From positions 1 through 50,405 of the forward strand of contig CAMDRI010000017.1 in assembly GCA_945906725.1 (NCBI GenBank): a DNA stretch of 50,405 nucleotides. Reading direction: 5' to 3'. This DNA is from Candidatus Kuenenia stuttgartensis. GTDB taxonomy: Bacteria; Planctomycetota; Planctomycetia; Planctomycetales; Planctomycetaceae. A program made the translations under genes and the position numbers. The notes beneath the pieces are model-generated. The model saw only the letters and a list, made by a program, of their open reading frames with translations. It made no database searches and was not told where the DNA came from. This document shows, piece by piece, positions 24,322 through 30,938 of the stretch (its first letter is position 1; the number at the start of each line of letters is the position of its first letter).

Positions 24322-25608
24322 ATGGCCAGCATCAGCACAGACGCAAACGGCAACCGCAAGATTCAATTCACGCACCTGCGGAAGAGGCGGTCGGTTTACG
24401 TCGGCAACTTGAAGATGAAGGCAACGGAAACGATCGCTCGCAAGATCGAAGCATTGATTGAGGCGAAGTTCTCGCGATGCGCGCTTGATCCCGAAGTTGC
24501 CAAGTGGGTCGGAGACATCTCGGACGAATTGGCTGGCAAACTTGTCGCCGTGGGACTGATCGCTTCGCGCGAAAAACGCCAAGAGGATGCGACGAAGCTC
24601 GGCGAGTTCATCGACGCCTATCTAGCCAGTCGAACGGACATCAAGCCGCGAACTCGGATCAATTTCATGCAGGTCCGCCGTGATCTGGTCGCTCGATTCG
24701 GCGAAGACAAACCGCTCTGCGATGTGACTCTCGGTGATGCCGATGAATGGCGACGCTGGTTACTCTCCCGTGAAAAGAACAAACTCGGAGACAACACCGT
24801 CCGCCGTCACTGCGGCCGGGCCAAGCAACTATTCCGCGCGGCACTCCGCAAACGGCTGATCGCCGAGAACCCATTCGGCGACATGAAAGGTTGCTCGGTC
24901 CAAGCCAACAAGGCGCGGGAGTTCTTTGTCAGCCGCGACGTGGCCGCTCAAGTGCTCGCCACGTGTCCCGACCTAGAGTGGCGGCTGATCTTCGCCCTGG
25001 CTCGATTTGGCGGCCTACGAACGCCCTCAGAGACGTTGTTGCTCCGCTGGGGCGACATTGATTGGGAGCGGGGCCGAATGACGGTCACAAGCCCGAAGAC
25101 GGAGCATCACGAGGGCAAGGGGTCGCGTGTCGTCCCGATCTTCCCCGAACTCCGACCGCATTTGGACGAGGCGTACTTTCAAGATTCAGATTCCCCGCGA
25201 ACCGAATTCGTGATTGCTCGCCGTCGCGACGGCAACGTCAACTGGCGAACTCAACTGGAACGGATCATCCACAAGGCCGGCTTGGTTCCGTGGCCGAAAC
25301 TGTTCCAAAATCTCCGCAGCACTCGCGAGACCGAATTGACCGAGACGTTTCCGCTCCACGTCGTGACAACATGGTTGGGCAACAGCCAACTGATCGCAGC
25401 CAAGCATTACTTGCAGGTCACTGACGAGCACTTCGCCAAGGCGACGCAGAATCCGACGCAGCGAGCAACGGAAATCGCCGACGAAACGGGAAACTATGAC
25501 AAACGGCCTCTCCGTGAAAACGAAGTGCCCCGGAGTTTCCGGGGCTTTCCTCTAGCTGCCGATACATGCACAAAAAATCAGTACCCCCGACAGGAGTCGA
25601 ACCTGTGA
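24322..25608 (+). CDS. int: Tyrosine integrase whose 3' end crosses the attachment core
   Basis: A 428-residue protein; ATG 24322 (MASISTDANG) is chosen by similarity in plan to planctomycete integrases, and no strong ribosome binding site is visible. A DNA-binding N-terminal part lies at 1-90, a core-binding SAM-like domain at about 92-190, and the catalytic domain from 200. Active-site residues: Arg233 (F-G-G-L-R-T-P), Lys259 (T-S-P-K-T), Arg332 in Q-N-L-R with Gln329 where His is usual, Asn354 in W-L-G-N-S where His/Trp is usual, and nucleophile Tyr363 in A-K-H-Y-L. Residues 421-424 (Y-P-R-Q) are encoded by the att core; the final E-S-N-L and the stop come from the antisense strand of the host tRNA. 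In the circular form the frame would continue into 14614-14842, giving about 500 residues. Confidence 0.92.
   Translation: MASISTDANGNRKIQFTHLRKRRSVYVGNLKMKATETIARKIEALIEAKFSRCALDPEVAKWVGDISDELAGKLVAVGLIASREKRQEDATKLGEFIDAYLASRTDIKPRTRINFMQVRRDLVARFGEDKPLCDVTLGDADEWRRWLLSREKNKLGDNTVRRHCGRAKQLFRAALRKRLIAENPFGDMKGCSVQANKAREFFVSRDVAAQVLATCPDLEWRLIFALARFGGLRTPSETLLLRWGDIDWERGRMTVTSPKTEHHEGKGSRVVPIFPELRPHLDEAYFQDSDSPRTEFVIARRRDGNVNWRTQLERIIHKAGLVPWPKLFQNLRSTRETELTETFPLHVVTTWLGNSQLIAAKHYLQVTDEHFAKATQNPTQRATEIADETGNYDKRPLRENEVPRSFRGFPLAADTCTKNQYPRQESNL
25580..25594 (+). repeat. attR core of the element, in the tRNA 3' end and the integrase 3' end
   Basis: AGTACCCCCGACAGG, identical to 14598-14612. 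It overlaps the 3' acceptor strand and part of the T stem of tRNA-Arg on the minus strand, and codons 420-425 of the integrase on the plus strand. Confidence 0.85.
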
Positions 25609-25655
25609 CATCAGCTTTAGGAAAGCTGCGCTCTATCCATCTGAGCTACGGGGGC
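25582..25655 (-). tRNA. tRNA-Arg(CCU)
   Basis: On the minus strand: acceptor GCCCCCG/CGGGGGT with one terminal G-U pair; D arm GCTC...GAGC; anticodon stem CAGCT/AGCTG with loop TTCCTAA, anticodon CCT at 34-36; a 5-nt variable loop; T stem ACAGG/CCTGT with loop TTCGACT; and discriminator A. CCA is not encoded. The gene is intact, its 3' end being supplied by the element's att core. It is transcribed against the integrase gene, which it overlaps by 27 nt. Confidence 0.96.
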
Positions 25656-25704
25656 ATGAACCATCTGCACGCCCGACTTGGAACAAGATGTCGGCAATCG
25701 CAAT

Positions 25705-26199
25705 TTAGCCGTTTTCGGGTGAGTAGGCCACGTCATCGACCACCAACTCCAACTTGCCCCGATACCCCGCCAACGCTTTCGCCTCCGCATCTGACATGAA
25801 TCGCAACGATTCCAGTGAGAGCGATTTTCCCTCGTGTTTGCTCAACGCCTTGGCCACGTCAGCGGGCAGGTAAAGAATTCCGTCAAGAACAAGGGAGCCA
25901 CGGTGCGGGACCAAAGCAGCAGCCGTTGCGACCGAGATCGCCATGACGCCATTGAGTACCAGCAGGCCGGGGAAGGCGCTCAACTCGGCGGCGACTTCGG
26001 GGGAGAGATTCGCCAGCCCATTCAGAGAAAGGACCGATCCCCGATACTCGGCAAGGGCAGCGGCGACTTCTGGTGAGATTTCCACCAGACCGCAGAGGCT
26101 CAAGTAGCCACCTTTGAATCGGGCAAGTCGTCGTGCGGCTTCTGGTGAAAGGAATTTCAGCGAGTCGAGATAAAGCGGGACTGTGACGCTCTGTTTCAA
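25705..26199 (-). CDS. Leucine-rich-like repeat protein, 5' end probably damaged
   Basis: About 164 residues made of five or six imperfect 23-24 residue repeats of the plan L-S-L-x-G-L-x-x-L-S-P-E-V-A-A-A-L-A-x-x-R-G-S. This repeat type is familiar from planctomycete and verrucomicrobial proteins. The only in-frame start is a TTG at 26199 without a ribosome binding site, and a stop lies four codons earlier. In the neighbouring frame ATGs further upstream read into S-H-F just where K-Q-S-V-T begins, so a one-base indel near 26197-26203 may have broken the gene. It is the first chromosomal gene right of the tRNA. The function is unknown. Confidence 0.6.
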   Translation of the reverse strand: MKQSVTVPLYLDSLKFLSPEAARRLARFKGGYLSLCGLVEISPEVAAALAEYRGSVLSLNGLANLSPEVAAELSAFPGLLVLNGVMAISVATAAALVPHRGSLVLDGILYLPADVAKALSKHEGKSLSLESLRFMSDAEAKALAGYRGKLELVVDDVAYSPENG

Positions 26200-26267
26200 A
26201 ATGCGATGTCACAGCGCATATCATCAAGTGAAGGTTTTTCCGTAGAATCATCAAGAGCGATTGTCGA

Positions 26268-26843
26268 ATGAAACGTGCTTATCTGTCAGCCTGTTTGGCC
26301 CTGTTGATGGTGACATCGGCGATGGCTGAAGACACGCCGCAACCTTTGTTCGAGTTCACCGGGGCTGATGCTGCCAAGGAATGGCAGACGGTCAATGACG
26401 GCGTAACGGGCGGCGTGTCCGAAGGGAAGTTCAAGCTCACCGACAAGAAGACGATGGAGTTCTTCGGCACGCCGTCTTTGGCAAACAATGGTGGCTTTGC
26501 TTCTGTGCGGTCAAAAGCCAAGAAACTCGGTCTGGTAAGAGGTGATACGCTGGTCACCAGAGTGAAAGGCGATGGGCGGGAGTATTCGCTGAACCTTTAC
26601 CTCAACAAGCCGCTGACTGCCTTCTCGTACCGGGCGACGGTGCAGACGAAGAAGGACGAATGGATCGAGGTCAAAGTCCCGCTCGATAAATTTGAGGCGA
26701 CTTCGTTCGGCAGGACGGTGAAAACCGCCGGTGCGGTGAAGCCGGAAGAGATCAACGCTATCGGTTTCACTCTGGGCGACAAGAAGGCCGGGCCGTTCAA
26801 GATGGAGATCGAGTGGATCAAAGTGGAACGGGCGGAGAAGTAA
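26268..26843 (+). CDS. Exported CIA30-family protein
   Basis: A 191-residue protein. Residues 1-20 are a signal peptide (L-S-A-C-L-A-L-L-M-V-T-S-A-M-A). The mature part has the hallmarks of the complex I intermediate-associated protein 30 family: W-Q-T-V-N-D-G-V-T-G-G-V-S-E-G, F-F-G-T-P-S-L-A-N-N-G-G-F-A-S-V-R-S, and I-N-A-I-G-F-T-L-G-D-K-K-A-G-P-F. In bacteria these jelly-roll proteins are exported and of uncertain role, often thought to bind carbohydrate. It is divergent from the repeat protein. Confidence 0.85.
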   Translation: MKRAYLSACLALLMVTSAMAEDTPQPLFEFTGADAAKEWQTVNDGVTGGVSEGKFKLTDKKTMEFFGTPSLANNGGFASVRSKAKKLGLVRGDTLVTRVKGDGREYSLNLYLNKPLTAFSYRATVQTKKDEWIEVKVPLDKFEATSFGRTVKTAGAVKPEEINAIGFTLGDKKAGPFKMEIEWIKVERAEK

Positions 26844-26872
26844 CGAGCCGCTGAATCCGAAACGACCGGACC

Positions 26873-27031
26873 ATGACTGACCCCATTCACATGAGCATCC
26901 GGGGCGGATGGGTGTGGAATCAGTGGGGCAGGGATTGCATCGTCGTTTATTTAAAGAAAGGCGTGCTGCGGATCGGCACGGACGATGCGTCAAACCTTTG
27001 TCGATTTCTGGAAACGAAGATCGCCCACTAA
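26873..27031 (+). CDS. Short protein, possible PH-domain-like C-terminal fragment (52 residues)
   Basis: ATG 26873 to TAA 27031. It reads M-T-D-P-I-H-M-S-I-R-G-G-W-V-W-N-Q-W-G, then L-K-K-G-V-L-R-I-G-T-D-D-A-S-N-L-C and R-F-L-E-T-K-I. The R-I-G-T-D-D-x-x-x-L-x-x-F-L-E ending is one I associate with small membrane or PH-like proteins that set out as longer genes, so this may be a truncated remnant. No strong ribosome binding site. It starts 30 nt after the CIA30-like gene. Confidence 0.45.
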   Translation: MTDPIHMSIRGGWVWNQWGRDCIVVYLKKGVLRIGTDDASNLCRFLETKIAH

Positions 27032-27064
27032 ACTGCCTCCGCAATTCTCTCAAGAAAGAAGTTC

Positions 27065-27976
27065 ATGTACGACTTGATCGGCGACATCCACGGCCATGCC
27101 GATGAATTGGTCAAACTGTTGAAAGTCCTTGGCTACCAGAAGACGCAAAGCGTTTACGAGCATCCCGAACGCAAGGTGATCTTTCTCGGCGACTTCATTG
27201 ACCGTGGGCCACAGATTCGCAAAGTGCTCAAGATCGTTCGGCCAATGATCGAGGAAGGAAAAGCTCTGGGCGTCATGGGAAATCATGAATTGAACGCTCT
27301 GGCGTTTCACACAGAGCATCGGACCCGTGCTGATGCTTACCTGCGGTCGAGAAGCAACAAGAACATTCTCCAACTCACGGACAAGCACCTGTCCGATGCC
27401 ATCAACTGGTTTGGGACGTTGCCGATGTGGTTGGACCTAGACGGCCTACGAGTAATTCATGCGTGCTGGGACGATAAGGCCATTGCAACGATCAAATCGG
27501 CTCGTCCCAACGACGAAGAGATCACCACAGAGTTCCTGCATTCTGCCTGTCGGAAAGGGAATACTCTTTTCAATTCAGTTGAGATCGTCCTTAAAGGCAA
27601 AGAAGCAGCATTGCCGAAGGGCGAGTTTTTCTACGACAAGGACGGCCACACCCAGAAAAACATTCGCACTCGATGGTACTCGCCCCCTGAAGGCCAGACG
27701 TATCGGAAGTATGCTCTGCATTCTGACGAGATCGCCATCGACCTGCCGCTCGCACCATCGGTGATTGAAGCAGCGGTTCCGTATCCATCGACTGCCAAGC
27801 CCGTGTTTGTTGGCCATTACTGGCTGTCGGCCAATCGTCCCCAAGTTCTCGCCGACAACGTGGCGTGTGTGGACTACAGCGTCGCCAAAGGCGGTTTTTT
27901 GTGTGCTTATCGTTGGAACGGTGAGCAGAAGTTGAGCAACGACAATTTTGTGTGGGCTGGGAAAGATCGGACATGA
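27065..27976 (+). CDS. Metallophosphoesterase (PPP-type phosphatase)
   Basis: A 303-residue protein. The metal-binding blocks of the calcineurin-like family are all present: G-D-I-H-G-H near residue 7, G-D-F-I-D-R-G-P near 43, and G-N-H-E near 71, with a late G-H-Y-W (Val-Gly-His) block. This matches the bacterial PrpE/ApaH-like serine/threonine phosphatase or diadenosine-tetraphosphatase group; which one cannot be told. The stop overlaps the next start as ATGA, so it is co-translated with the pRiA4b ORF-3-like gene. Confidence 0.88.
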   Translation: MYDLIGDIHGHADELVKLLKVLGYQKTQSVYEHPERKVIFLGDFIDRGPQIRKVLKIVRPMIEEGKALGVMGNHELNALAFHTEHRTRADAYLRSRSNKNILQLTDKHLSDAINWFGTLPMWLDLDGLRVIHACWDDKAIATIKSARPNDEEITTEFLHSACRKGNTLFNSVEIVLKGKEAALPKGEFFYDKDGHTQKNIRTRWYSPPEGQTYRKYALHSDEIAIDLPLAPSVIEAAVPYPSTAKPVFVGHYWLSANRPQVLADNVACVDYSVAKGGFLCAYRWNGEQKLSNDNFVWAGKDRT

Positions 27977-29001
27977 CAATCAAACAACATCCCGACGACG
28001 ACAAGCCGCTGTCCATCGCAGCCGCCAGAGACAAAATCGCCAAGGCGATGAATGATCTGATGGCTGGCAACTATTCGGGACCGATTTCCTTCCGTCTCAA
28101 GCCGACGAAGAAGCCCGGCGAAACCTACCCGCTGAAGCTCACTTGGCATCAACGGGAGAGTCTCATCCACTGCACCCGGATCAAGAACAAAATCAAGGAG
28201 CGGTTGCAAGAGGCGGGAGAAGGTACGCAGATCGTCGGCGTCACCCGCAAAGAACTCGACCACCTGAACGACGAAATCGGCCAAGCGTCCCCATACGCCC
28301 CGCATCCCCACAAAAAGCGGCTCGTGGCGGTGCTGCACAAAGTTGCTGAATTGTTTGCCTCCGACCGAGTGGGGCTATTCGGTGAGGAAACGCCCAAGAC
28401 CCGCAAGACGGCCCCGAAGAAGGGCGACTTGCTTTACCAATTCAAGATCACGCTGCTCGACATCAAACCGGCGATTTGGCGGCGCTTTCAAGTTCCCGAT
28501 TGCACCCTTGTCGATCTCCACGAATACATCCAAGCGGCATTGGGCTGGGAGAATTACCACCTGCACCAGTTCGACATCGACGGCGAACGGTACAGCCAAC
28601 CAGCCCCAGACGGCGACGACTTTGGAATGGACTTCAAAGACGAGACGGACGTGCTGCTGAGCAAGCTGATCCCAAAGTCAGGCCGACCGTCACGATGGAT
28701 TTACGAGTACGACTTTGGCGATGGCTGGCGGCACGAAGTTTTGTTCGAGGGATTTCCGCCCGCTGAACCGAAGGCGAAATACCCGCTGTGCGTTGAAGGG
28801 GAACGAGCCTGTCCACCGGAAGATTGCGGCGGGCCTTATGGCTATGCCGACTTCCTTGAAGCGATCCGCAATCCCAAACACGAAGAGCATGAGAACATGC
28901 TGGAATGGATCGGCGGTCGGTTCGATTCCGAAGACTTCGATCCAAAGCAGGCGACCAAGGAAATGAAGAAGGGACTGCGGGATTGGAGAAGCATGAGATA
29001 G
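27973..29001 (+). CDS. pRiA4b ORF-3-like protein with extra N-terminal domain
   Basis: A 342-residue protein; ATG 27973 overlaps the metallophosphoesterase stop. Residues from about 155 on are the plasmid pRiA4b ORF-3 domain: Y-Q-F-K-I-T-L-L-D-I-K-P-A-I-W-R-R-F, the G-W-E-N-Y-H-L-H-Q-F segment, Y-E-Y-D-F-G-D-G-W-R-H and C-P-P-E-D-C-G-G-P-Y-G-Y. The N-terminal 130 residues are a separate polar/helical part I do not recognise (K-R-L-V-A-V-L-H-K-V-A-E-L-F). The family is common on mobile elements; its function is unknown. Followed two nt later by the DUF6398 gene, a frequent companion. Confidence 0.85.
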   Translation: MTIKQHPDDDKPLSIAAARDKIAKAMNDLMAGNYSGPISFRLKPTKKPGETYPLKLTWHQRESLIHCTRIKNKIKERLQEAGEGTQIVGVTRKELDHLNDEIGQASPYAPHPHKKRLVAVLHKVAELFASDRVGLFGEETPKTRKTAPKKGDLLYQFKITLLDIKPAIWRRFQVPDCTLVDLHEYIQAALGWENYHLHQFDIDGERYSQPAPDGDDFGMDFKDETDVLLSKLIPKSGRPSRWIYEYDFGDGWRHEVLFEGFPPAEPKAKYPLCVEGERACPPEDCGGPYGYADFLEAIRNPKHEEHENMLEWIGGRFDSEDFDPKQATKEMKKGLRDWRSMR

Positions 29002-29003
29002 CC

Positions 29004-29537
29004 ATGCCAAGACGCAAACCCACCGCTGACGAAGCGAAGAATCAAGCCGTCGAGGAGATCGCCGGTCTCGTTGATGCGTTCTGCAAAGAGCATCTAAACG
29101 ACGAATACGCCGAGCTTTGCCGTAGGCTCACGGAGAAGCTGGGCCGAAAGCGTCCGTCGCCATTGGTGAGCGGCAAGCCGAACACCTGGGCCTGCGGGGT
29201 CGTCCGCACGATTGGCTGGGTCAACTTCCTGGATGACCGCAGCCAGAAGCCCCACATGAAACTGACGGCTATCGACAAGGCGTTTGGCGTCGGCGAAAGC
29301 ACCGGCCAGGGCAAGTCGATGCTGATCCGCAAAATGTTCAAGATCAAGCCAATGGACCCGGAATGGTCGCTTCGCAGCCGGATCGAGCAGAACCCGATGG
29401 CCTGGATGATCCTGGTAAACGGTTTCTTGGTGGATGCTCGGTTCTTGAAGCGGGAGTTTCAAGAAGAGGCACTGCGAAAAGGGCTGATCCCGTACATCCC
29501 TGAAAGACCGCAGCAGATAGAAGCAGATGAAGAATGA
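29004..29537 (+). CDS. DUF6398-type protein
   Basis: A 177-residue protein; ATG 29004, two nt after the preceding stop. It reads E-I-A-G-L-V-D-A-F-C-K-E-H-L-N-D-E-Y, then R-P-S-P-L-V-S-G-K-P-N-T-W-A-C-G and a helix-turn-helix-like D-K-A-F-G-V-G-E-S-T-G-Q-G-K-S. This is the DUF6398 pattern that accompanies pRiA4b ORF-3 domains. Likely DNA-related, but no activity is known. Tight spacing suggests one operon from 27065 to 29537. Confidence 0.75.
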   Translation: MPRRKPTADEAKNQAVEEIAGLVDAFCKEHLNDEYAELCRRLTEKLGRKRPSPLVSGKPNTWACGVVRTIGWVNFLDDRSQKPHMKLTAIDKAFGVGESTGQGKSMLIRKMFKIKPMDPEWSLRSRIEQNPMAWMILVNGFLVDARFLKREFQEEALRKGLIPYIPERPQQIEADEE

Positions 29538-29594
29538 CGCCCGGCTTGGGGGCCTGGCGTCCTGTCCTACTCAACCACAACAAGGAGATTTTCA

Positions 29595-29894
29595 ATGGCG
29601 ACTTTCATCACCAACATCAAGTTCTCGCAACAGGGCATCAAAGACATCGACCACACAACCAAGCGAGCGGCGATCTTCAAGGCTGAGGCGAAGAAGCTGG
29701 GTGCGAAGGTCAAGGAAATCTACTGGACCTTGGGCGAACACGACGGCCTACTGATCTTGGAAGCCCCGGATGATGAAACGGCGACCGCTGCCATCCTGCA
29801 CCTGGGAGCGATGGGTAACGTCCACACGATGACCGTGCGGGCCTTTACCGCCGCCGAGATGGACAAGATCGTCGCCAAGGTGCATGGGGGATGA
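29595..29894 (+). CDS. GYD domain protein
   Basis: A 99-residue protein; AAGGAG lies 8 nt before ATG 29595. F-S-Q-Q-G-I-K-D-I-D-H-T-T-K-R, then Y-W-T-L-G-E-H-D-G-L-L-I-L-E-A-P-D-D-E-T-A and L-G-A-M-G-N-V-H-T-M-T-V-R-A-F-T. This is the GYD family plan (usually G-x-Y-D; here the Tyr is replaced, G-E-H-D-G). Ferredoxin-like alpha/beta fold, cytoplasmic, function unknown. Confidence 0.88.
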   Translation: MATFITNIKFSQQGIKDIDHTTKRAAIFKAEAKKLGAKVKEIYWTLGEHDGLLILEAPDDETATAAILHLGAMGNVHTMTVRAFTAAEMDKIVAKVHGG

Positions 29895-29945
29895 AACTTG
29901 GAACTATTCATCGCTGCAAAGGTTTCAACACAGAGGAGGTCAAAG

Positions 29946-30329
29946 GTGGCTCAACGCAAGAAATCAAAAACCCCAACCAAACGCAAGATGTCCGAGATGA
30001 TCTCGGAAATGGCGGTAGGCTTCCTTGGGGTGGGCGATTCGATTGGAGAGCGGCAGAATCGCCTGAACGCCGCCTGTACCGCATGGAATATGGCCTGCGG
30101 ATCGCCCCTCGTTCGACAGCGACAACTTGACCAATACCGGCAAGGATACCTGCGATTCAATCCCGCCACTTCTCCTGCCGATTTTGCCAACATCCTCAAA
30201 GACATGGAATTGCTGATTGAACGGAAGCTCACACTTTTCCCAGATGATAAACGGCAGATCGTCGATGCCAGGGTCGTGAAGGATGGCGACAGCTTCCGCA
30301 TCGAAGTGGCTTCGGCAGCTTTGGAGTGA
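29946..30329 (+). CDS. Conserved-looking protein of unknown function, GTG start
   Basis: A 127-residue protein. The start is GTG 29946, decided by AGGAGG at 29934-29939 exactly six nt upstream; the longer frame to 29898 lacks a site. The N-terminus is strongly basic (Q-R-K-K-S-K-T-P-T-K-R-K). Then A-W-N-M-A-C-G-S-P-L-V-R-Q-R-Q-L-D-Q-Y and D-M-E-L-L-I-E-R-K-L-T-L-F-P-D-D-K-R. I recall comparable small proteins near planctomycete mobile DNA but no function. Confidence 0.65.
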   Translation: MAQRKKSKTPTKRKMSEMISEMAVGFLGVGDSIGERQNRLNAACTAWNMACGSPLVRQRQLDQYRQGYLRFNPATSPADFANILKDMELLIERKLTLFPDDKRQIVDARVVKDGDSFRIEVASAALE

Positions 30330-30331
30330 CT

Positions 30332-30481
30332 GTGAAGGTTGATGGGCAGGAAGTTCCTCGCTTTCAGCCTTTGGGATCGAGCAGTGAGCAGGTTGGCGGG
30401 AGCGTCTCCAACATCTTCGATGACCTCCCGCAGCATATGCCCAAGGAAGTCGTGCAGACGCTCATCGGCAGCCACCATTGA
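30332..30481 (+). pseudogene. Short fragment resembling the N-terminus of a cupin protein
   Basis: GTG 30332 to TGA 30481, 49 residues. The end N-I-F-D-D-L-P-Q-H-M-P-K-E-V-V-Q-T-L resembles the N-terminal 'F-x-x-L-P-x-x-x-P-x-E-x-x-x-x-L' opening of small cupin proteins; nothing of the cupin barrel follows, as the next frame encodes a DUF2293 protein. Probably the start of a truncated gene. Evidence is thin. Confidence 0.3.
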
Positions 30482-30938
30482 TCGTATTCGGATTGAACTC
30501 GAAGCCGAGCGATCCACAGAACAGTTTGCCAAACGGAAAGAGTCGGCTGCTCAACGTCGTGAAAAAGTCCAAGCCGAATACGTCGAAGACTTCTTTGGTG
30601 CCGTGGTGGAGTTTCTGGCCTTCCATCCAAACTACACCGAGCTTGCCCAGCGGCTCGCTCGTGCGGTGTCCGATCACGCCACACCTGTCGGTAGCGGGAC
30701 GGTGGCGAGAACCAAACGCATTCCAGTCCAACAACGGGCCGAAGCCGCAGTGATTGCATGGATGCGTCACCAAACAACGGCCTACGATTCCATGCAAATC
30801 GCACGGATCAAAGGCAAGCGAAGAGAAGTGCGACGAATGCTTGCTCAACGATCCAAAGAATTGCTGTCGTACTACCGTCGTGGTGATTCGATTTCTGAAG
30901 CATGTCCGCTGAAGAAGGCGATGGGGCTTCTACATTGA
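30342..30938 (+). CDS. DUF2293 protein
   Basis: Open frame of up to 198 residues from ATG 30342. The first 45 residues look unnatural (Ser/Arg-rich, overlapping another frame), so the real start is probably near 30470-30500, perhaps a non-ATG codon. The conserved part is R-A-E-A-A-V-I-A-W-M-R-H-Q-T-T-A-Y-D followed by K-G-K-R-R-E-V-R-R-M-L-A-Q-R-S, the DUF2293 core. A helical region around Y-V-E-D-F-F-G-A-V-V-E-F-L precedes it. The function is unknown. Ends convergent with, and overlapping by 9 nt, the chimeric minus-strand ORF. Confidence 0.7.
   Translation: MGRKFLAFSLWDRAVSRLAGASPTSSMTSRSICPRKSCRRSSAATIDRIRIELEAERSTEQFAKRKESAAQRREKVQAEYVEDFFGAVVEFLAFHPNYTELAQRLARAVSDHATPVGSGTVARTKRIPVQQRAEAAVIAWMRHQTTAYDSMQIARIKGKRREVRRMLAQRSKELLSYYRRGDSISEACPLKKAMGLLH

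Larger units (their letters stand above)
14598..25594. mobile_element. Integrative element in tRNA-Arg(CCU), about 11.0 kb
   Basis: Bounded by 15-bp perfect direct repeats: 14598-14612 and 25580-25594 (AGTACCCCCGACAGG). The right copy is the 3' end of an intact tRNA-Arg(CCU). Next to the right boundary is a tyrosine integrase, and a serine recombinase precedes it. A large TOPRIM/helicase protein, an XRE regulator, a small DNA-binding (excisionase-like) protein and a DUF5681 protein complete a replication/maintenance set. I see no capsid, portal, terminase large subunit, relaxase or conjugation genes. It is therefore more like an integrative plasmid or phage satellite than a full prophage. The predicted circle is 10,982 bp. 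Confidence 0.85.

Noticed and set aside
14598-25594. Element considered as a complete prophage
   Set aside because: No capsid, portal, tail or large terminase genes; only a DUF5681 protein hints at phage ancestry.
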